Shown here: positions 20,009 through 32,252 of the stretch, piece after piece | Position numbering within the stretch: the stretch's first letter is position 1 | Layout: each line of letters begins with the position of its first letter | From: Azoarcus sp. CIB | Lineage (GTDB): Bacteria; Pseudomonadota; Gammaproteobacteria; Burkholderiales; Rhodocyclaceae | NCBI RefSeq assembly: GCF_001190925.1 | Contig: NZ_CP011072.1 | Location: 3,100,001 to 3,164,000 of the forward strand | Direction: 5' to 3' | DNA: 64,000 nt | Translations under genes and position numbers: made by a program | The notes under the pieces: model-generated | The model's database searches: none | Told to the model about the DNA's origin: nothing | Seen by the model: the letters and a program-made list of their open reading frames with translations, nothing else

Positions 20009-20599
20009 TCAACCGGGACGCCGCGACTTACTTCCTTCGTTGGCCAGATGGGGCATCGCGCGATGCAGGTAATAGCCCATCGACCACAAGGTCAGCGCCG
20101 CCGCGGCATAGATCAGGATCTCGCCGAACAGCCTGACGTTCAGATGCAACAAGGGTGCGTCATACAGCAGGAGAGGAATCGCGGTCATCTGCGCGGCGGT
20201 CTTCAGCTTGCCGACGAACGCAACCGCGACACCCGCGGACTCGCCGATGCGCGCCATCCATTCGCGCAGCGCGGAAATGGTGATCTCACGCCCGATGATG
20301 ACCACGGCGATGATCGAATCGACGCGCGCAAGCTGCACGAGCAGGATCAGCGCGGCTGCAACCATCAGCTTGTCGGCAACGGGATCGAGGAAGGCGCCAA
20401 AGGCCGAGGTCTGGTTCAGCGCCCGCGCGAGGTAGCCGTCGAACCAGTCCGTCACCGCAGCGACGATGAAGATCAGGGTCGCGGCGAGATTCTTCTCCTG
20501 CGGATCAAGCCACTGTTCCGGAAGGTAAAAGACGCCGACGAAGAGCGGTATCAGCGCGATGCGCGCCCAGGTCAGCGAGTTCGGGATGTTGATCTGCAT
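20009..20599 (-). CDS. pgsA: CDP-diacylglycerol-glycerol-3-phosphate 3-phosphatidyltransferase
   Basis: A 196-residue integral membrane enzyme that makes phosphatidylglycerol phosphate. The CDP-alcohol phosphotransferase signature is present (DWFDGYLAR, then GAFLDPVADK). Several hydrophobic segments span the inner membrane. It follows uvrC by 33 bp, as in E. coli. Confidence 0.95.
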   Translation of the reverse strand: MQINIPNSLTWARIALIPLFVGVFYLPEQWLDPQEKNLAATLIFIVAAVTDWFDGYLARALNQTSAFGAFLDPVADKLMVAAALILLVQLARVDSIIAVVIIGREITISALREWMARIGESAGVAVAFVGKLKTAAQMTAIPLLLYDAPLLHLNVRLFGEILIYAAAALTLWSMGYYLHRAMPHLANEGSKSRRPG

Positions 20600-20632
20600 T
20601 GAGAAGATGACGGAAATGCGACAAATACATGG

Positions 20633-22444
20633 CTAGTGCAGCGCATTGTATATCGCTTCGGCGAGCTTTCGGCTCACGCCATCGACGCGACACAGGTCCT
20701 CGACCGTGGCCGCACGCACGCCGTCGAGCCCGCCGAAGGTCGCGAGCAGGTTGCGCCGCCGGGTCGCACCGACCCCGGGGATGTCCTCGAGGCGCGAGCC
20801 AATGCGCGCCTTCGCCCGGCGCGCGCGGTGGCCCGTGATCGCGAAGCGGTGCGCCTCGTCGCGGATTTCCTGAATCAGATGCAGCGCGGGATGATCCGAC
20901 GCGAGATTCAGCGGAGCGCGCCCGTCCGGGAAGATCAGCGTCTCCAGGCCCGGCTTGCGCTCCTCGCCCTTGGCGACGCCAACCATCGCGATCGACTCGA
21001 GCCCGACCTCGGTCAACACTTCGAGTGCAGAACTCACCTGCCCCTTGCCGCCGTCGATCAGAATCAGGTCGGGGCACAGCCCCTCGCCCGCAGCGATCTT
21101 GCCGTAGCGGCGCTCCAGCACTTGACGCATCGCCGCGAAGTCGTCGCCGCCGGTGATGCCGGCGATGTTGTAGCGGCGATATTCGGAATTCTTCATCGCG
21201 CCATCGACGCACACGACGCAGGACGCGACCGTCGCCTCGCCCATCGTGTGGCTGATGTCGAAACACTCGACGCGGCGCGGCGCCTCCGGCAGGTCCAGCA
21301 CCTCGCGCAGCGCCTCCAGACGTGCCTCGCTGCGCCCCGTGTCGCGCGCACGGGCGAGAATTGCGAGACGCGCATTATTCTCCGCCATTTCCATCCACGC
21401 CTTTTCGGCGGCGCTGCGCGGCATCACCAGGGCGCATGGTTTGTCGCTGATCTCCGCCATCAAGGCCTTGATCGGCTCCAGCGGCACGTCGAGCAACAGG
21501 CGCGCCGGCATGCCGTGATCACGGTAATGCTGCTCGACGAAGGCTAGCGCGCCGTCGAGCGCACCGCAGCCCGCCGCGGCGCTCGGGAACTGGGGACGGT
21601 CACCGAGGTGCCGGCCGCCCCGCACCATCGCGATATTCACGCAGGTCAGCCCACCCTCCTCGACCGCGGCGATGATGTCGACGTCCTCGTCCCTGCGGCT
21701 GTCGACATACTGCCGCTGCAGCACGGCCTGCAGCACGCGCACCTGGTCGCGGATCGCCGCCGCTTCCTCGAACGCTAGCCGCTCGGCGGCGGAGTGCATG
21801 CGTGCTGTCAGGTCGGCGATGACCTCGGACGCACGCCCGTCCAGAAAGCGCGCCGCAAGCTTCACGTCGGCCGCGTAGTCGTCACGGTCGATCAGGCCGA
21901 CACAGGGGGCCGTGCAGCGCTTGATCTGATGCAGCAGGCACGGGCGCGAACGGTTCAGGAACACCGAGTTCTCGCAGGTGCGCAGCTGGAAGGTCTTCTG
22001 CAACAGATGGATGCTCTCGCGCACGGCGTAAGCGTTCGGAAAGGGCCCGAAGTAGCGCGCACCCTTCGCGAAGGCTCCCCGATGGTAGGCCAGACGCGGA
22101 AACCCGTCGCCCGAGAGTTCGATGTAGGGATACGACTTGTCGTCGCGAAACAGGATGTTGTAGCGCGGAGCGAGGCTCTTGATGAGGTTGTTCTCGAGGA
22201 TCAGCGCCTCGGCCTCCGAACGCGTCGCCGTCACGTCGACGCGCCGGATCTGCGCGACCATCAGGGCGATGCGCGGACTGGGCTGCGTGCGGAGGAAGTA
22301 GCTCGACACCCGCCGCTTGAGATTCTTGGCCTTGCCGACATACAGCACCCGTTCCTCTGCGCCTATCATGCGATAGACACCGGGCTCCTCGGGCACCGTC
22401 TTCAGGAAGGCCTTGGCGTCGAAAGGCGCGGCGGGATCGGTCAT
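20633..22444 (-). CDS. uvrC: Excinuclease ABC subunit UvrC
   Basis: A 603-residue dual nuclease of nucleotide excision repair that cuts both sides of a lesion after UvrAB loading. The GIY-YIG domain is at about 18-95 ([20 protein letters not shown]), a UVR motif near 200-235 binds UvrB, an RNase H-like nuclease domain follows and a helix-hairpin-helix tail ends the protein ([19 protein letters not shown]). The ATG at 22444 gives [18 protein letters not shown]; the longer open frame is not supported. uvrB lies 27 kb away in this window. Confidence 0.96.
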   Translation of the reverse strand: MTDPAAPFDAKAFLKTVPEEPGVYRMIGAEERVLYVGKAKNLKRRVSSYFLRTQPSPRIALMVAQIRRVDVTATRSEAEALILENNLIKSLAPRYNILFRDDKSYPYIELSGDGFPRLAYHRGAFAKGARYFGPFPNAYAVRESIHLLQKTFQLRTCENSVFLNRSRPCLLHQIKRCTAPCVGLIDRDDYAADVKLAARFLDGRASEVIADLTARMHSAAERLAFEEAAAIRDQVRVLQAVLQRQYVDSRRDEDVDIIAAVEEGGLTCVNIAMVRGGRHLGDRPQFPSAAAGCGALDGALAFVEQHYRDHGMPARLLLDVPLEPIKALMAEISDKPCALVMPRSAAEKAWMEMAENNARLAILARARDTGRSEARLEALREVLDLPEAPRRVECFDISHTMGEATVASCVVCVDGAMKNSEYRRYNIAGITGGDDFAAMRQVLERRYGKIAAGEGLCPDLILIDGGKGQVSSALEVLTEVGLESIAMVGVAKGEERKPGLETLIFPDGRAPLNLASDHPALHLIQEIRDEAHRFAITGHRARRAKARIGSRLEDIPGVGATRRRNLLATFGGLDGVRAATVEDLCRVDGVSRKLAEAIYNALH

Positions 22445-22473
22445 TGCCGGCGGACTCCGAGCCGGATGAAGGC

Positions 22474-23541
22474 TCAGGCGAACTCTTCCGGAATCCCCGC
22501 GACGGTCCCGCGCGCCTGCTGATAGAGCGGGCTCAGCTCGAGCGCAAAGGAATCGCAGAACTGCGGACGTGCGCGCAAGGCCGCAATGCGTGTGCGACTC
22601 TCGGGCTGCACGTCGGGAACCCAGCGGTCCAGCAGATCGGCAGCCAGATCCGAGCGATTGCACACCAGCACCATGTCGCAGCCGGCCGCATAGGCAGCCT
22701 TGGCACGCGCGAGGATATCGCCGGCCACCGCGGCCCCTTCCATCGTCAGGTCGTCGCTGAACACGACACCCGTGAAGCCCACGCGTCTGCGCAGCACGTC
22801 TTGCAGCCAGAAGGGCGAAAAGCCCGCCGGATTCGGATCTACCTTCGGGTAGATGACGTGGGCGGGCATCACACCGGACAGCTGCCGACCGATGCGATGG
22901 CGGTAGGGAACGATGTCCTCGTTCCAGATCGCTTCGAAGTCGCGTTCGTCGATCGGGATTTCGAGGTGCGAATCCGCTTCGACGAAACCATGTCCCGGGA
23001 AGTGCTTACCAACGCAGCCCATCCCGGCCTCGGCCATACCTGCAGCAAGAGCCTGAGCCAGCGACGCCGCCACCTGCGGGTCGCGATGGAAGGACCGATC
23101 CCCGATCACCCGGCTGCAGCCGTAATCGAGGTCCAGCACGGGCGCAAAACTGAGGTCCACGCCGTGGGCCAGCAGTTCGGACGCGAGCACATAGCCGACG
23201 GCGCGCGCCGCATCCAGCGCTGCGACGTGGTCGCCCGCCCACAGCTGCCCGAGCCTGCGCATCGACGGCAAACGCGTGAAGCCGTCAGTGCGGAAACGTT
23301 GCACACGCCCGCCTTCGTGGTCGACCGCAATCACCAACGCCGGATCGCGCAACGCGTGGATCTCGGCCGTCAGCGCCGAGAGCTGTTCCGAACCGGTGAA
23401 GTTGCGTGCGAACAGGATCACGCCACCGACCAGCGGATCGCACAGGCGTTCGCGCTCCTCGTCGGTGAGCACGGTGCCCGCGACGTCGAGCATCACCGGC
23501 CCGAGCGGAAGGCGCAACTTGTCTTGAGTTGTCGAATTCAT
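22474..23541 (-). CDS. nagZ: Beta-N-acetylhexosaminidase NagZ
   Basis: A 355-residue cytoplasmic GH3 enzyme that removes GlcNAc from anhydromuropeptides in peptidoglycan recycling. The general-acid loop KHFPGHG is at 179-185 and the nucleophile is D263 in FSDDLTM. No signal peptide is seen, as expected. Its ATG overlaps the acpS stop by 4 bp (ATGA), so it is translationally coupled to acpS. Confidence 0.95.
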   Translation of the reverse strand: MNSTTQDKLRLPLGPVMLDVAGTVLTDEERERLCDPLVGGVILFARNFTGSEQLSALTAEIHALRDPALVIAVDHEGGRVQRFRTDGFTRLPSMRRLGQLWAGDHVAALDAARAVGYVLASELLAHGVDLSFAPVLDLDYGCSRVIGDRSFHRDPQVAASLAQALAAGMAEAGMGCVGKHFPGHGFVEADSHLEIPIDERDFEAIWNEDIVPYRHRIGRQLSGVMPAHVIYPKVDPNPAGFSPFWLQDVLRRRVGFTGVVFSDDLTMEGAAVAGDILARAKAAYAAGCDMVLVCNRSDLAADLLDRWVPDVQPESRTRIAALRARPQFCDSFALELSPLYQQARGTVAGIPEEFA

Positions 23542-23918
23542 GGCTTCTCGATCAGCGCAAACGCGACCACGTAATCGGTTTCGTCGCTCAGGCTCAGGTG
23601 CGCAGTCAGTCCGCGCTCCCGCATGTAGGCGGCAAGCCCGTCGTCGAACAGGTAAATCGGCTTGCCGAGTTCGTCGTGCCCGACCCGAACCGCATGCAGT
23701 GTCGCCGGGACGGCAACGCCGGTCCCAAGGGCCTTGCCGAAGGCCTCCTTGGCAGCAAAACGCTTGGCGAGGAATCGGGCCGGATCACGACTCGCCCGAA
23801 AGCCTTCGCGCTCCTCGCCGGCCGGAAGGATGCGCGCGGCGAAGCGCTCGCCGTTGCGCTCCAGGGCAGCGCCCAGGCGGGCGATCTGAACGATATCCGT
23901 ACCGATCCCGTGAATCAT
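23538..23918 (-). CDS. acpS: Holo-[acyl-carrier-protein] synthase
   Basis: A 126-residue phosphopantetheinyl transferase that activates AcpP (encoded at 37985-38224). Mg-binding motifs are GIGTDIVQIARL (D7) and FAAKEAFGKALGTG. It starts 10 bp after pdxJ, as in many proteobacteria, and is coupled to nagZ. Confidence 0.96.
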   Translation of the reverse strand: MIHGIGTDIVQIARLGAALERNGERFAARILPAGEEREGFRASRDPARFLAKRFAAKEAFGKALGTGVAVPATLHAVRVGHDELGKPIYLFDDGLAAYMRERGLTAHLSLSDETDYVVAFALIEKP

Positions 23919-23928
23919 CCGGCGACGC

Positions 23929-24684
23929 TCAGCAGTCCTGCCCTGCGGCCTCGCGCATCAGGCGCTTCATCTCGCGCACCGCCTCGCGCATGCCCGCGAA
24001 CACCGCCCGGCTGACGATGGCGTGGCCGATGTGCAGTTCGCGCACGCCTGCGAGCCGGGCGATCGGCTGCACGTTGTAGTAGTTGAGGGCGTGGCCGGCG
24101 TTGAAGCGCATGCCCAAGCCGCGGATCGCGTCACCCGCCTCGCGCACCTTTGCGATTTCCGCGAGCACGGATGCACTCTCGGCGTCCCTTCCGGCATTGT
24201 GGAAAGCGTGTGCGTAAGGCCCCGTGTGGATCTCGCACACGCGCGCGCCGATGCGCGCTGCGGCGTCGACCTGCGCAATCTCCGCATCGATGAATACGCT
24301 CGTGACGATCCCGGCGTCGGCCAGCCGCCCAACCACGGTCTTCAGCCGCGCCTCCTGGGCGACGACATCGAGGCCGCCTTCCGTCGTCACCTCATGCCGG
24401 CCCTCGGGCACCAGCATCGCCATCTCCGGCTTCAGGCGGCACGCGATCGCGACCATCTCGTCCGTCGCCGCCATCTCGAGGTTCAACTTGACCTGCGTAA
24501 GTTCGCGCAGTCTGCGCACGTCCTCGTCCTGGATGTGGCGCCTGTCCTCGCGCAGATGCACGGTGATGCCGTCCGCGCCGCCGAGATGCGCCTCCACGGC
24601 CGCCCATACCGGGTCCGGCTCCCAGGTGCGGCGCGCTTGGCGCAGCGTCGCCACATGGTCGATATTCACGCCGAGTTCGATCAC
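23929..24684 (-). CDS. pdxJ: Pyridoxine 5'-phosphate synthase
   Basis: A 251-residue TIM-barrel enzyme that condenses deoxyxylulose phosphate with 1-amino-acetone-3-phosphate to make pyridoxine phosphate. Motifs include [15 protein letters not shown] at the N-terminus, [19 protein letters not shown] and [16 protein letters not shown]. The start is GTG at 24684, overlapping the recO stop by 4 bp (GTGA); the longer open frame lies inside recO. Confidence 0.96.
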   Translation of the reverse strand: MIELGVNIDHVATLRQARRTWEPDPVWAAVEAHLGGADGITVHLREDRRHIQDEDVRRLRELTQVKLNLEMAATDEMVAIACRLKPEMAMLVPEGRHEVTTEGGLDVVAQEARLKTVVGRLADAGIVTSVFIDAEIAQVDAAARIGARVCEIHTGPYAHAFHNAGRDAESASVLAEIAKVREAGDAIRGLGMRFNAGHALNYYNVQPIARLAGVRELHIGHAIVSRAVFAGMREAVREMKRLMREAAGQDC

Positions 24685-25403
24685 AGCTCCAGCAACTCCT
24701 TTAGCACCCGGCGCGACTGCAGCGTCTGCCCGCCGAGGTAATGATTGATCAGCATACGAAGCAAAACCTTGCTCTGGGCAAGCGTTTCGGCGCGGGAAAA
24801 ATCGTCGCGCTCCATGTCGAGCAGAGTCTGCCCGCTCGTTGCCGGCAAATCGCCCGCGCCCTCCGGCACCGGCACCGGACCGCGCTCGATTATATAGACG
24901 TACGCGGCGCCGGGATCGAGCGGCGCACCCGAGTCGCTGTCCGACGCGAGGCCGATGCCGTAACCGAGCTCTTGCAGCAGCGCGAGTTCGAAACGACGAA
25001 GAACCGGCTCCTGCGGCTCGCCGCGGCCGAGGGTCGCAATCGCACGGGCGTATGCGTCGAACAGCACGGCATGCGGATCCTCGCGGGCCGTCAGGCGCAC
25101 GAGCAGCTCGTTCAGGTAGTAACCGCACATCAGCGCACGACCGGCCAGCAAGGGCTGTCCGCCGCAGCGCTCGGCGCGCACGAGCGTCTTCATCTCGCCG
25201 CCACCCGACCAATCCAGCAGCAGCGGCTGAAACGCCATGATGACGCCGCGCAGCGCCGACATGGGGCGCCGCGCGCCCTTGGCAACCAATGCGACGCGGC
25301 CGTGATCGCGCGAGAAGACTTCGACGATGAGGCTCGTCTCGCGCCAAGGGTGCGTATGCAGGACGAAACCGGGCTGCTGGTCGACGCGCTGCTTCTGGCT
25401 CAC
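24681..25403 (-). CDS. recO: DNA repair protein RecO
   Basis: A 240-residue recombination mediator that loads RecA with RecR at gaps. The N-terminal OB fold ([19 protein letters not shown]) and helical C-terminal domain are recognisable; the zinc-finger cysteines of some RecO proteins are not evident. It is 21 bp after era and coupled to pdxJ, as in E. coli. Confidence 0.94.
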   Translation of the reverse strand: MSQKQRVDQQPGFVLHTHPWRETSLIVEVFSRDHGRVALVAKGARRPMSALRGVIMAFQPLLLDWSGGGEMKTLVRAERCGGQPLLAGRALMCGYYLNELLVRLTAREDPHAVLFDAYARAIATLGRGEPQEPVLRRFELALLQELGYGIGLASDSDSGAPLDPGAAYVYIIERGPVPVPEGAGDLPATSGQTLLDMERDDFSRAETLAQSKVLLRMLINHYLGGQTLQSRRVLKELLEL

Positions 25404-25424
25404 GACGGCACGCGCCCGCAGGCC

Positions 25425-26351
25425 TTATTCGTAGCCCAGGCTCTTGAGGGCGCGCTCATCATCCGCCCAGCCGCTCTTCACCTTGACCCACACCTCGAGA
25501 AAGACCTTGCCGTCGAACAACTGCTCCAACTCCACGCGCGCTTCCGAGGCAATGCGCTTCAACTGTTCGCCGCCCTTGCCGATGACCATAGCCTTGTGAC
25601 TGGCACGGTCGACGACGACCGCAGCATGGATGCGACGCAGCTTGCCTTCCGTTTCGAACTTCTCGATCTCCACCGCGATGCCGTAGGGCAGTTCGTCCCC
25701 CAGCAGGCGGAAGAGCTTTTCACGCAGGAATTCGGCCGCGAGGAAACGTTCGCTGCGGTCCGTGACCTCGTCCTCGCCGTACATCGGCGCGCCCTCGGGG
25801 AGCAGCGGCGTCACCGCCCGGAGCAACTGTTCGACGTTCGTCCCCCGCTCGGCGCTGAGCGGCACGATCTCCGTGAACGGATAGACGTCCTTCACGCGCG
25901 CGATGAAGGGCAGCAACTGCGTCTTGTCGGCAAGCCGATCGACCTTGTTGATGACGAGGACTACCTTCCCTTCCTGCGGCAGCACCTCGACCACCTTGCG
26001 GTCGTCTTCGCCGAAACGGCCGGCCTCGATCACGAAGAGCACGAGATCGACGTCGGCGAGCACCTGCGACACCGTCCGGTTCATCGAACGGTTGAGCGCA
26101 TTGCGATGCTTGGTCTGGAAACCCGGCGTATCGACGAAGACGAACTGCGCCTCATCGTTGGTCAGGATGCCCGTGACGCGATGCCGCGTCGTCTGCGCCT
26201 TACGCGAGACGATGCTGATCTTCTGCCCGATCAGGCGGTTGAGCAGCGTCGATTTGCCGACGTTGGGCCGTCCGACGATGGCGACGAAACCCGTGCGGAA
26301 TCCTTCGGGCACTGCGGCAGGTCCGTTTTCCGGGCCGATATTCTCGTTCAT
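25425..26351 (-). CDS. era: GTPase Era
   Basis: A 308-residue GTPase that matures the 16S rRNA 3' end in 30S assembly. The P-loop GRPNVGKS is at 27-34, then switch regions (DTPGFQTKH), NKVD, and a C-terminal KH domain ([12 protein letters not shown]). The ATG at 26351 overlaps the rnc stop (ATGA); the longer open frame is within rnc. Confidence 0.97.
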   Translation of the reverse strand: MNENIGPENGPAAVPEGFRTGFVAIVGRPNVGKSTLLNRLIGQKISIVSRKAQTTRHRVTGILTNDEAQFVFVDTPGFQTKHRNALNRSMNRTVSQVLADVDLVLFVIEAGRFGEDDRKVVEVLPQEGKVVLVINKVDRLADKTQLLPFIARVKDVYPFTEIVPLSAERGTNVEQLLRAVTPLLPEGAPMYGEDEVTDRSERFLAAEFLREKLFRLLGDELPYGIAVEIEKFETEGKLRRIHAAVVVDRASHKAMVIGKGGEQLKRIASEARVELEQLFDGKVFLEVWVKVKSGWADDERALKSLGYE

Positions 26352-27025
26352 GACTTCCTCAACTGCGTCAGCGCGTTCTCGGCCGACTGCTGCTCCGCGG
26401 CGCGACGACTCGTGCCCCGCCCGGTGGTACGGATCTTCAGTGCGTTGACCTCGCAGGCGACCTCGAATTCCTGCGCATGCGCCTCGCCATGCACCTTCAC
26501 CGTCGTGTAGTTCGGCAGCGCCATCCTGCGCCCCTGCAGGTACTCCTGCAACGCAGTTTTCGGGTCTTTGGCTGCCACGCGGGGATCGATATCTGCGATC
26601 AGCGGCGCGTACAGACGGTCGATCACCGCTTTCGCCGCGTCGAAACCCCGGTCGAGAAACACCCCCGCGAATATGGCTTCGAGCGCGTCGGCGAGGATGG
26701 AGGGCCGCCGGAACCCGCCGCTCTTCAGTTCCCCCTCGCCCAACCGCAGGTACTCGCCGAGATCGAGTTCGCGGGCGACGCGGTGCAGGCCGTCCTGACA
26801 CACGAGCGAAGCCCGCAGGCGCGACATCTCGCCTTCGTGCAACTCGCCGAAACGCTCGAACAGTGCGATCGCGACGACGCAATTCAGGATGCTGTCGCCG
26901 ATGAACTCCAGGCGCTCGTTGTTGGGCTGCCCGAAACTGCGGTGCGTAAGCGCCTGTTCCAGCAGCGCGCGGTCCGTGAACTGATGTCCGACGGCGCGCT
27001 GGAGACGATCCAGATTGGCTGCCAC
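26348..27025 (-). CDS. rnc: Ribonuclease III
   Basis: A 225-residue double-strand-specific endoribonuclease for rRNA and mRNA processing. The signature [12 protein letters not shown] (E37-D44) is in the catalytic domain, and a C-terminal dsRNA-binding domain starts near [11 protein letters not shown]. The start overlaps the DUF4845 stop by one base (TGATG). Confidence 0.97.
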   Translation of the reverse strand: MAANLDRLQRAVGHQFTDRALLEQALTHRSFGQPNNERLEFIGDSILNCVVAIALFERFGELHEGEMSRLRASLVCQDGLHRVARELDLGEYLRLGEGELKSGGFRRPSILADALEAIFAGVFLDRGFDAAKAVIDRLYAPLIADIDPRVAAKDPKTALQEYLQGRRMALPNYTTVKVHGEAHAQEFEVACEVNALKIRTTGRGTSRRAAEQQSAENALTQLRKS

Positions 27026-27390
27026 TATTTCCCGGTCGTCGTCGCTTTGAAGTCAATCAGCAGGCTGACGTTGGACACGACCGGAACCTTGCGCGAATAC
27101 TCAACGTCGATGACGACCTTGCCGCCCTCTTTCCTGATGTCGAGGTCCGCGCCGGTGACAGTCGACACGTCATCGATTTGCCCGCTGCGCTCGAAACTCC
27201 TGCGCATGTCGGCAATCGACGCCCCGCCGTCACCCTCGCCCGCCACCTTATTGATGATGCGCTGGATCGCGAAGTACTCGTTTACCGCCGGAACCGCACG
27301 AAAGCCGATCAGCAGCACGAAGCCAAGAAGCCCGCCTACAACCAGTACGCTGATGGGGCTCATGCCCCGTTGCCATTTCTTCACCCGCAT
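27025..27390 (-). CDS. DUF4845 membrane protein
   Basis: A 121-residue protein with one N-terminal transmembrane segment (about 12-30, [20 protein letters not shown]) and a soluble domain ([12 protein letters not shown] ... [22 protein letters not shown]), matching the DUF4845 family often found between lepB and rnc in betaproteobacteria. Its function is not known. It is coupled to rnc and 12 bp after lepB. Confidence 0.85.
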   Translation of the reverse strand: MRVKKWQRGMSPISVLVVGGLLGFVLLIGFRAVPAVNEYFAIQRIINKVAGEGDGGASIADMRRSFERSGQIDDVSTVTGADLDIRKEGGKVVIDVEYSRKVPVVSNVSLLIDFKATTTGK

Positions 27391-27402
27391 GCCGTCTCCG
27401 TT

Positions 27403-28191
27403 TTAGTGGAACCCGCCAATCCGTTTCATGTCGTTGAAGTTGAACCAGATGAAGAACGCCCTGCCGACGATGTTCTCATCCGGAACGAATCCCCAGACGC
27501 GGCTGTCGCTGCTCGCGTCGCGGTTGTCGCCCATCACGAAGTAATGCCCTTCGGGTACGGTGCAACGCACGCCGGCCGTAGTATAGGTGCAGTTCTCGCG
27601 ATGCGGATAATCGAGCACCTGCGGCACGAAGGGCGGCACGTCGCGCTCGATCAGTACCGAATGCTCCGTCGCGCCCAGCTTTTCCTGGAAACGCGGCGAA
27701 TAGTAGAGGCGATCCGGATGGAGGTAATCGTCCAGCGGCGCGATCGACACCACTTCGCCGTTGATGCGCAGACGCTTGTCGATGTATTCGACCCTGTCAC
27801 CCGGAAGGCCCACGACACGCTTGATGTAATCCATCGACGGATCGGCCGGATAGCGGAACACCATCACGTCGCCGCGCTTGGGCGAATTCACGTCGACGAT
27901 CTTCTTGTTGATCACCGGCAGGCGAATGCCATAGGTCCACTTGTTCACGAGGATGAAATCGCCGACGAGCAGCGTCGGAATCATCGATCCGGACGGAATC
28001 TTGAACGGCTCGACGATGAACGAGCGCAGGCCGAACACGATCAGGATCACCGGAAAGAAGCTGGCGCCGTATTCGACCCACCAAGGCGCGGGAGCACCGG
28101 GCGCGCGACGCTTCTTCGCGTAGAAGTGGTCGATGCCCCAAAGGATCGCGGTTGCCACCAGCAGCAGGAACAACACCAGCGCAAAATTCAC
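27403..28191 (-). CDS. lepB: Signal peptidase I
   Basis: A 262-residue inner-membrane protease that cleaves Sec and Tat signal peptides. Two N-terminal hydrophobic segments (about 4-20 and 45-60) precede the catalytic serine S69 (IPSGSMIPTLL) and lysine K124 (YIKRVVGLPGD); box E GDNRDASSDSR is near the C-terminus. It lies 52 bp after lepA, as in E. coli. Confidence 0.97.
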   Translation of the reverse strand: MNFALVLFLLLVATAILWGIDHFYAKKRRAPGAPAPWWVEYGASFFPVILIVFGLRSFIVEPFKIPSGSMIPTLLVGDFILVNKWTYGIRLPVINKKIVDVNSPKRGDVMVFRYPADPSMDYIKRVVGLPGDRVEYIDKRLRINGEVVSIAPLDDYLHPDRLYYSPRFQEKLGATEHSVLIERDVPPFVPQVLDYPHRENCTYTTAGVRCTVPEGHYFVMGDNRDASSDSRVWGFVPDENIVGRAFFIWFNFNDMKRIGGFH

Positions 28192-28243
28192 ACAGTCTCC
28201 GTTTCGTCGCGATTCAACGCAGCGCGGCGCAAGGCCCCGCCGC

Positions 28244-30040
<1,797 letters not shown>

Positions 30041-30094
30041 GCGCCAACAAAATAAAGGTGCCATGTGGCACCCAGGATGAGTCGGTTGAATCGG

Positions 30095-30361
30095 CTAAGC
30101 CGCGGATTCTAGCGGAAAACGCCCGCAATAGGCACGGATCGCCGCCTCGTCGAGGTGGTAATGACACAGCTCGGTGTTGCCGGCCAGAACGACGGGAACC
30201 AGTTCATCCCATTGCGCTTCCAGCGCAGGATCCGCATCAACGTCCAAGACGCGCACGGCCCACCCGAGTTCGGCAGCCAGGGGCAACAACCGGTCGATGA
30301 GATCGTGACACAGATGACACCATTCGCGACTCATGACGGTGAATTCGCGCACCACGCTCAA
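30095..30361 (-). CDS. Glutaredoxin-family small thiol protein
   Basis: An 88-residue thioredoxin-fold protein of the DUF836/glutaredoxin-like type. The redox motif CHLC is at residues 15-18 after the first beta strand (REFTVMSREW), and the cis-Pro region is in ELVPVVL. It is cytoplasmic by lack of a signal peptide. Its start overlaps the mucD stop by 4 bp, which puts it at the end of the sigma-E gene set next to the redox-linked RseC. The physiological substrate is unknown. Confidence 0.87.
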   Translation of the reverse strand: MSVVREFTVMSREWCHLCHDLIDRLLPLAAELGWAVRVLDVDADPALEAQWDELVPVVLAGNTELCHYHLDEAAIRAYCGRFPLESAA

Positions 30362-31782
30362 TCCCCCGCCCTCAGGGTCACGTAGCTCGCCCCGGAACCG
30401 CGGTGCACGAGCAGCGTCACCAACTGGCCGTCCTTGACGTCAGCTGCCAGGCGCGCAAAGCCATCCACTGTCTTCAGCGCGATCTGGCGCCCACCGGACA
30501 CGATCGCAAGCACGATGTCACCGACCTGCAGGTCAGCACGTGCCGCTGCGCCCTGCACGCGCTCGATAACCAGCCCGTGGTCCACGTTGCGCTCGCGCTT
30601 CTGCGCAGGACTCGGCAATCCGAGCACCAGACCCAGCTTGTTCGGTGCCGGTTGCGCGCGCTCGCCCCGGCGCGAGCGCGAAGCGCCTTCGTCGGTCCAT
30701 TCGCCGACTACGATGTTCATCTCGCGCAGCATACCCGCCCGGTACAGCGACAGACCGACCTGGGATCCGGGACGGCTTGTGGACACGATGCGTGGCAGGT
30801 CGCTGGACTCCTCGACCGTCTTGCCGGCAAAGCGCACGATCACGTCACCCTGTTCGATGCCCGCCTTCGCGGCCGGACCACCCGGCTCAACTGCGCTCAC
30901 GAGCGCCCCTTCCGCACGCGGCAGCGCAAAGGTCTCCGCGAGCGCACGCGTCACTTCCTGGATCGCGACACCGATGCGCCCGCGCTGCACGCGACCGCTG
31001 GCCTTGAGCTGGCCCTGGATCTCCATCGCGAGGTTGATCGGGATCGCGAACGACAGCCCCATGAAACCGCCGGTCTGGCTGTAGATCTGCGAGTTGATGC
31101 CAACGACCTCGCCTCTTAGGTTGAACAGCGGTCCGCCCGAATTGCCGGGATTGATCGCGACGTCCGTCTGGATGAAGGGAACAAAATTCTCGTCCGGCAG
31201 GCTGCGCCCCTTCGCGCTGACGATACCGGCAGTCACCGAATGATCGAAACCGAAGGGCGACCCGATCGCGACGACCCACTCGCCGACCTGGAGTTTGTCC
31301 GGATCGCCGATCGCCAGACGCGGAAGGTCGGTCGCATCGATCTTGATCAGCGCCACATCCGAGCGCGCGTCCGCCCCGACCACGCGCGCGCGGAACTCGC
31401 GCTTGTCGATCAGGCGGACGATAATTTCCTCCGCCCCATCGATGACATGCGCATTAGTCAGGATATACCCGTCCGCGCTCACGATGAAACCGGATCCCAG
31501 AGACTTGTTGTCGGGATCGATGCGGGGATGCTCAGGCTTGCGCGGAATGAAGCGCCGAAAGAAATCGAACATCGGATCGTCCGGCGCAAGCTGGGGGAAT
31601 CCAGGCCCCACACCCTTCCCCGCCTGCGCAGCGCTGATGTTCACGACGGCCGCACCATGCCGCTGCACGAGCTGCGTGAAATCCGGCAAGGCGATCATGC
31701 TGCCCGCGGCACATGCGGTAGAGACGACAAACATGCAGGACAGCGCAAAGACAAATGCGCGCACCAGACGCCCGAAGCTCAT
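30358..31782 (-). CDS. mucD: Periplasmic serine protease DegQ/MucD
   Basis: A 474-residue HtrA-family protease/chaperone for misfolded envelope proteins. A signal peptide covers about residues 1-25. The catalytic triad is H112 (LTNAHVIDGA), D142 (ARSDVALIKI) and S215 (NPGNSGGPLF), followed by two PDZ domains. The ATG at 31782 is preferred because it overlaps the rseC stop (ATGA); an upstream in-frame ATG at 31809 lies inside rseC. Its place in the rpoE operon mirrors algU-mucABCD of Pseudomonas. Confidence 0.94.
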   Translation of the reverse strand: MSFGRLVRAFVFALSCMFVVSTACAAGSMIALPDFTQLVQRHGAAVVNISAAQAGKGVGPGFPQLAPDDPMFDFFRRFIPRKPEHPRIDPDNKSLGSGFIVSADGYILTNAHVIDGAEEIIVRLIDKREFRARVVGADARSDVALIKIDATDLPRLAIGDPDKLQVGEWVVAIGSPFGFDHSVTAGIVSAKGRSLPDENFVPFIQTDVAINPGNSGGPLFNLRGEVVGINSQIYSQTGGFMGLSFAIPINLAMEIQGQLKASGRVQRGRIGVAIQEVTRALAETFALPRAEGALVSAVEPGGPAAKAGIEQGDVIVRFAGKTVEESSDLPRIVSTSRPGSQVGLSLYRAGMLREMNIVVGEWTDEGASRSRRGERAQPAPNKLGLVLGLPSPAQKRERNVDHGLVIERVQGAAARADLQVGDIVLAIVSGGRQIALKTVDGFARLAADVKDGQLVTLLVHRGSGASYVTLRAGD

Positions 31783-32252
31783 TCCTGCACCGCCCCCACC
31801 GCACCACATCCTGCGCTCCCGCGCACCATCTCGATCTCGAACGCACGCCGCACGGTACGGCTGCGGAACACCGCGCGATTGACCCCGAACGCGACAGCGA
31901 GACCGCCAAGGCCGCCCGCCGCCGCGGTCAGGTCCTGCGCTCCCGGATCGGCGAGCGCGCTGCCAAGCGCAGCGCCGATCAGCAGCAGACCGATGGACAA
32001 GCCATAACCCAGCAGCGCGCCCCGCAACGGCGCACCATCGTGCAGCCGCAGGCGCACGAGCTCGCCCGGCCTGACATCGATGGAATTCGAAACCGCAAAC
32101 ACTTCACTCGGGGCCTTCAACGCATACGCGAGGCCGGTCGAGCGACACCCACCCGGCTCGTCGCAGCGTCCGCAGCCCCCCGCCCGCCCGGCAAGGCGAA
32201 CCCAGGCGTGCCCGCCCTCAACCCGCTCCACCACGCCCTGCGCTTCGTTCAT
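31779..32252 (-). CDS. rseC: SoxR-reducing system / sigma-E modulator RseC
   Basis: A 157-residue inner-membrane protein of the RseC/MucC family. The N-terminal cysteines C27, C30 and C36 (GGCGRCDEPGGC) suggest a redox or Fe-S function, and two hydrophobic segments follow at about 75-95 and 105-125. RseC homologues act in the SoxR-reducing complex and in sigma-E control. It is coupled by ATGA overlaps to rseB and mucD. Confidence 0.88.
   Translation of the reverse strand: MNEAQGVVERVEGGHAWVRLAGRAGGCGRCDEPGGCRSTGLAYALKAPSEVFAVSNSIDVRPGELVRLRLHDGAPLRGALLGYGLSIGLLLIGAALGSALADPGAQDLTAAAGGLGGLAVAFGVNRAVFRSRTVRRAFEIEMVRGSAGCGAVGAVQE

Noticed and set aside
24741-26510. 589-codon open frame antisense to recO and era
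   Set aside because: It spans two conserved genes and lacks any domain or initiation signal.
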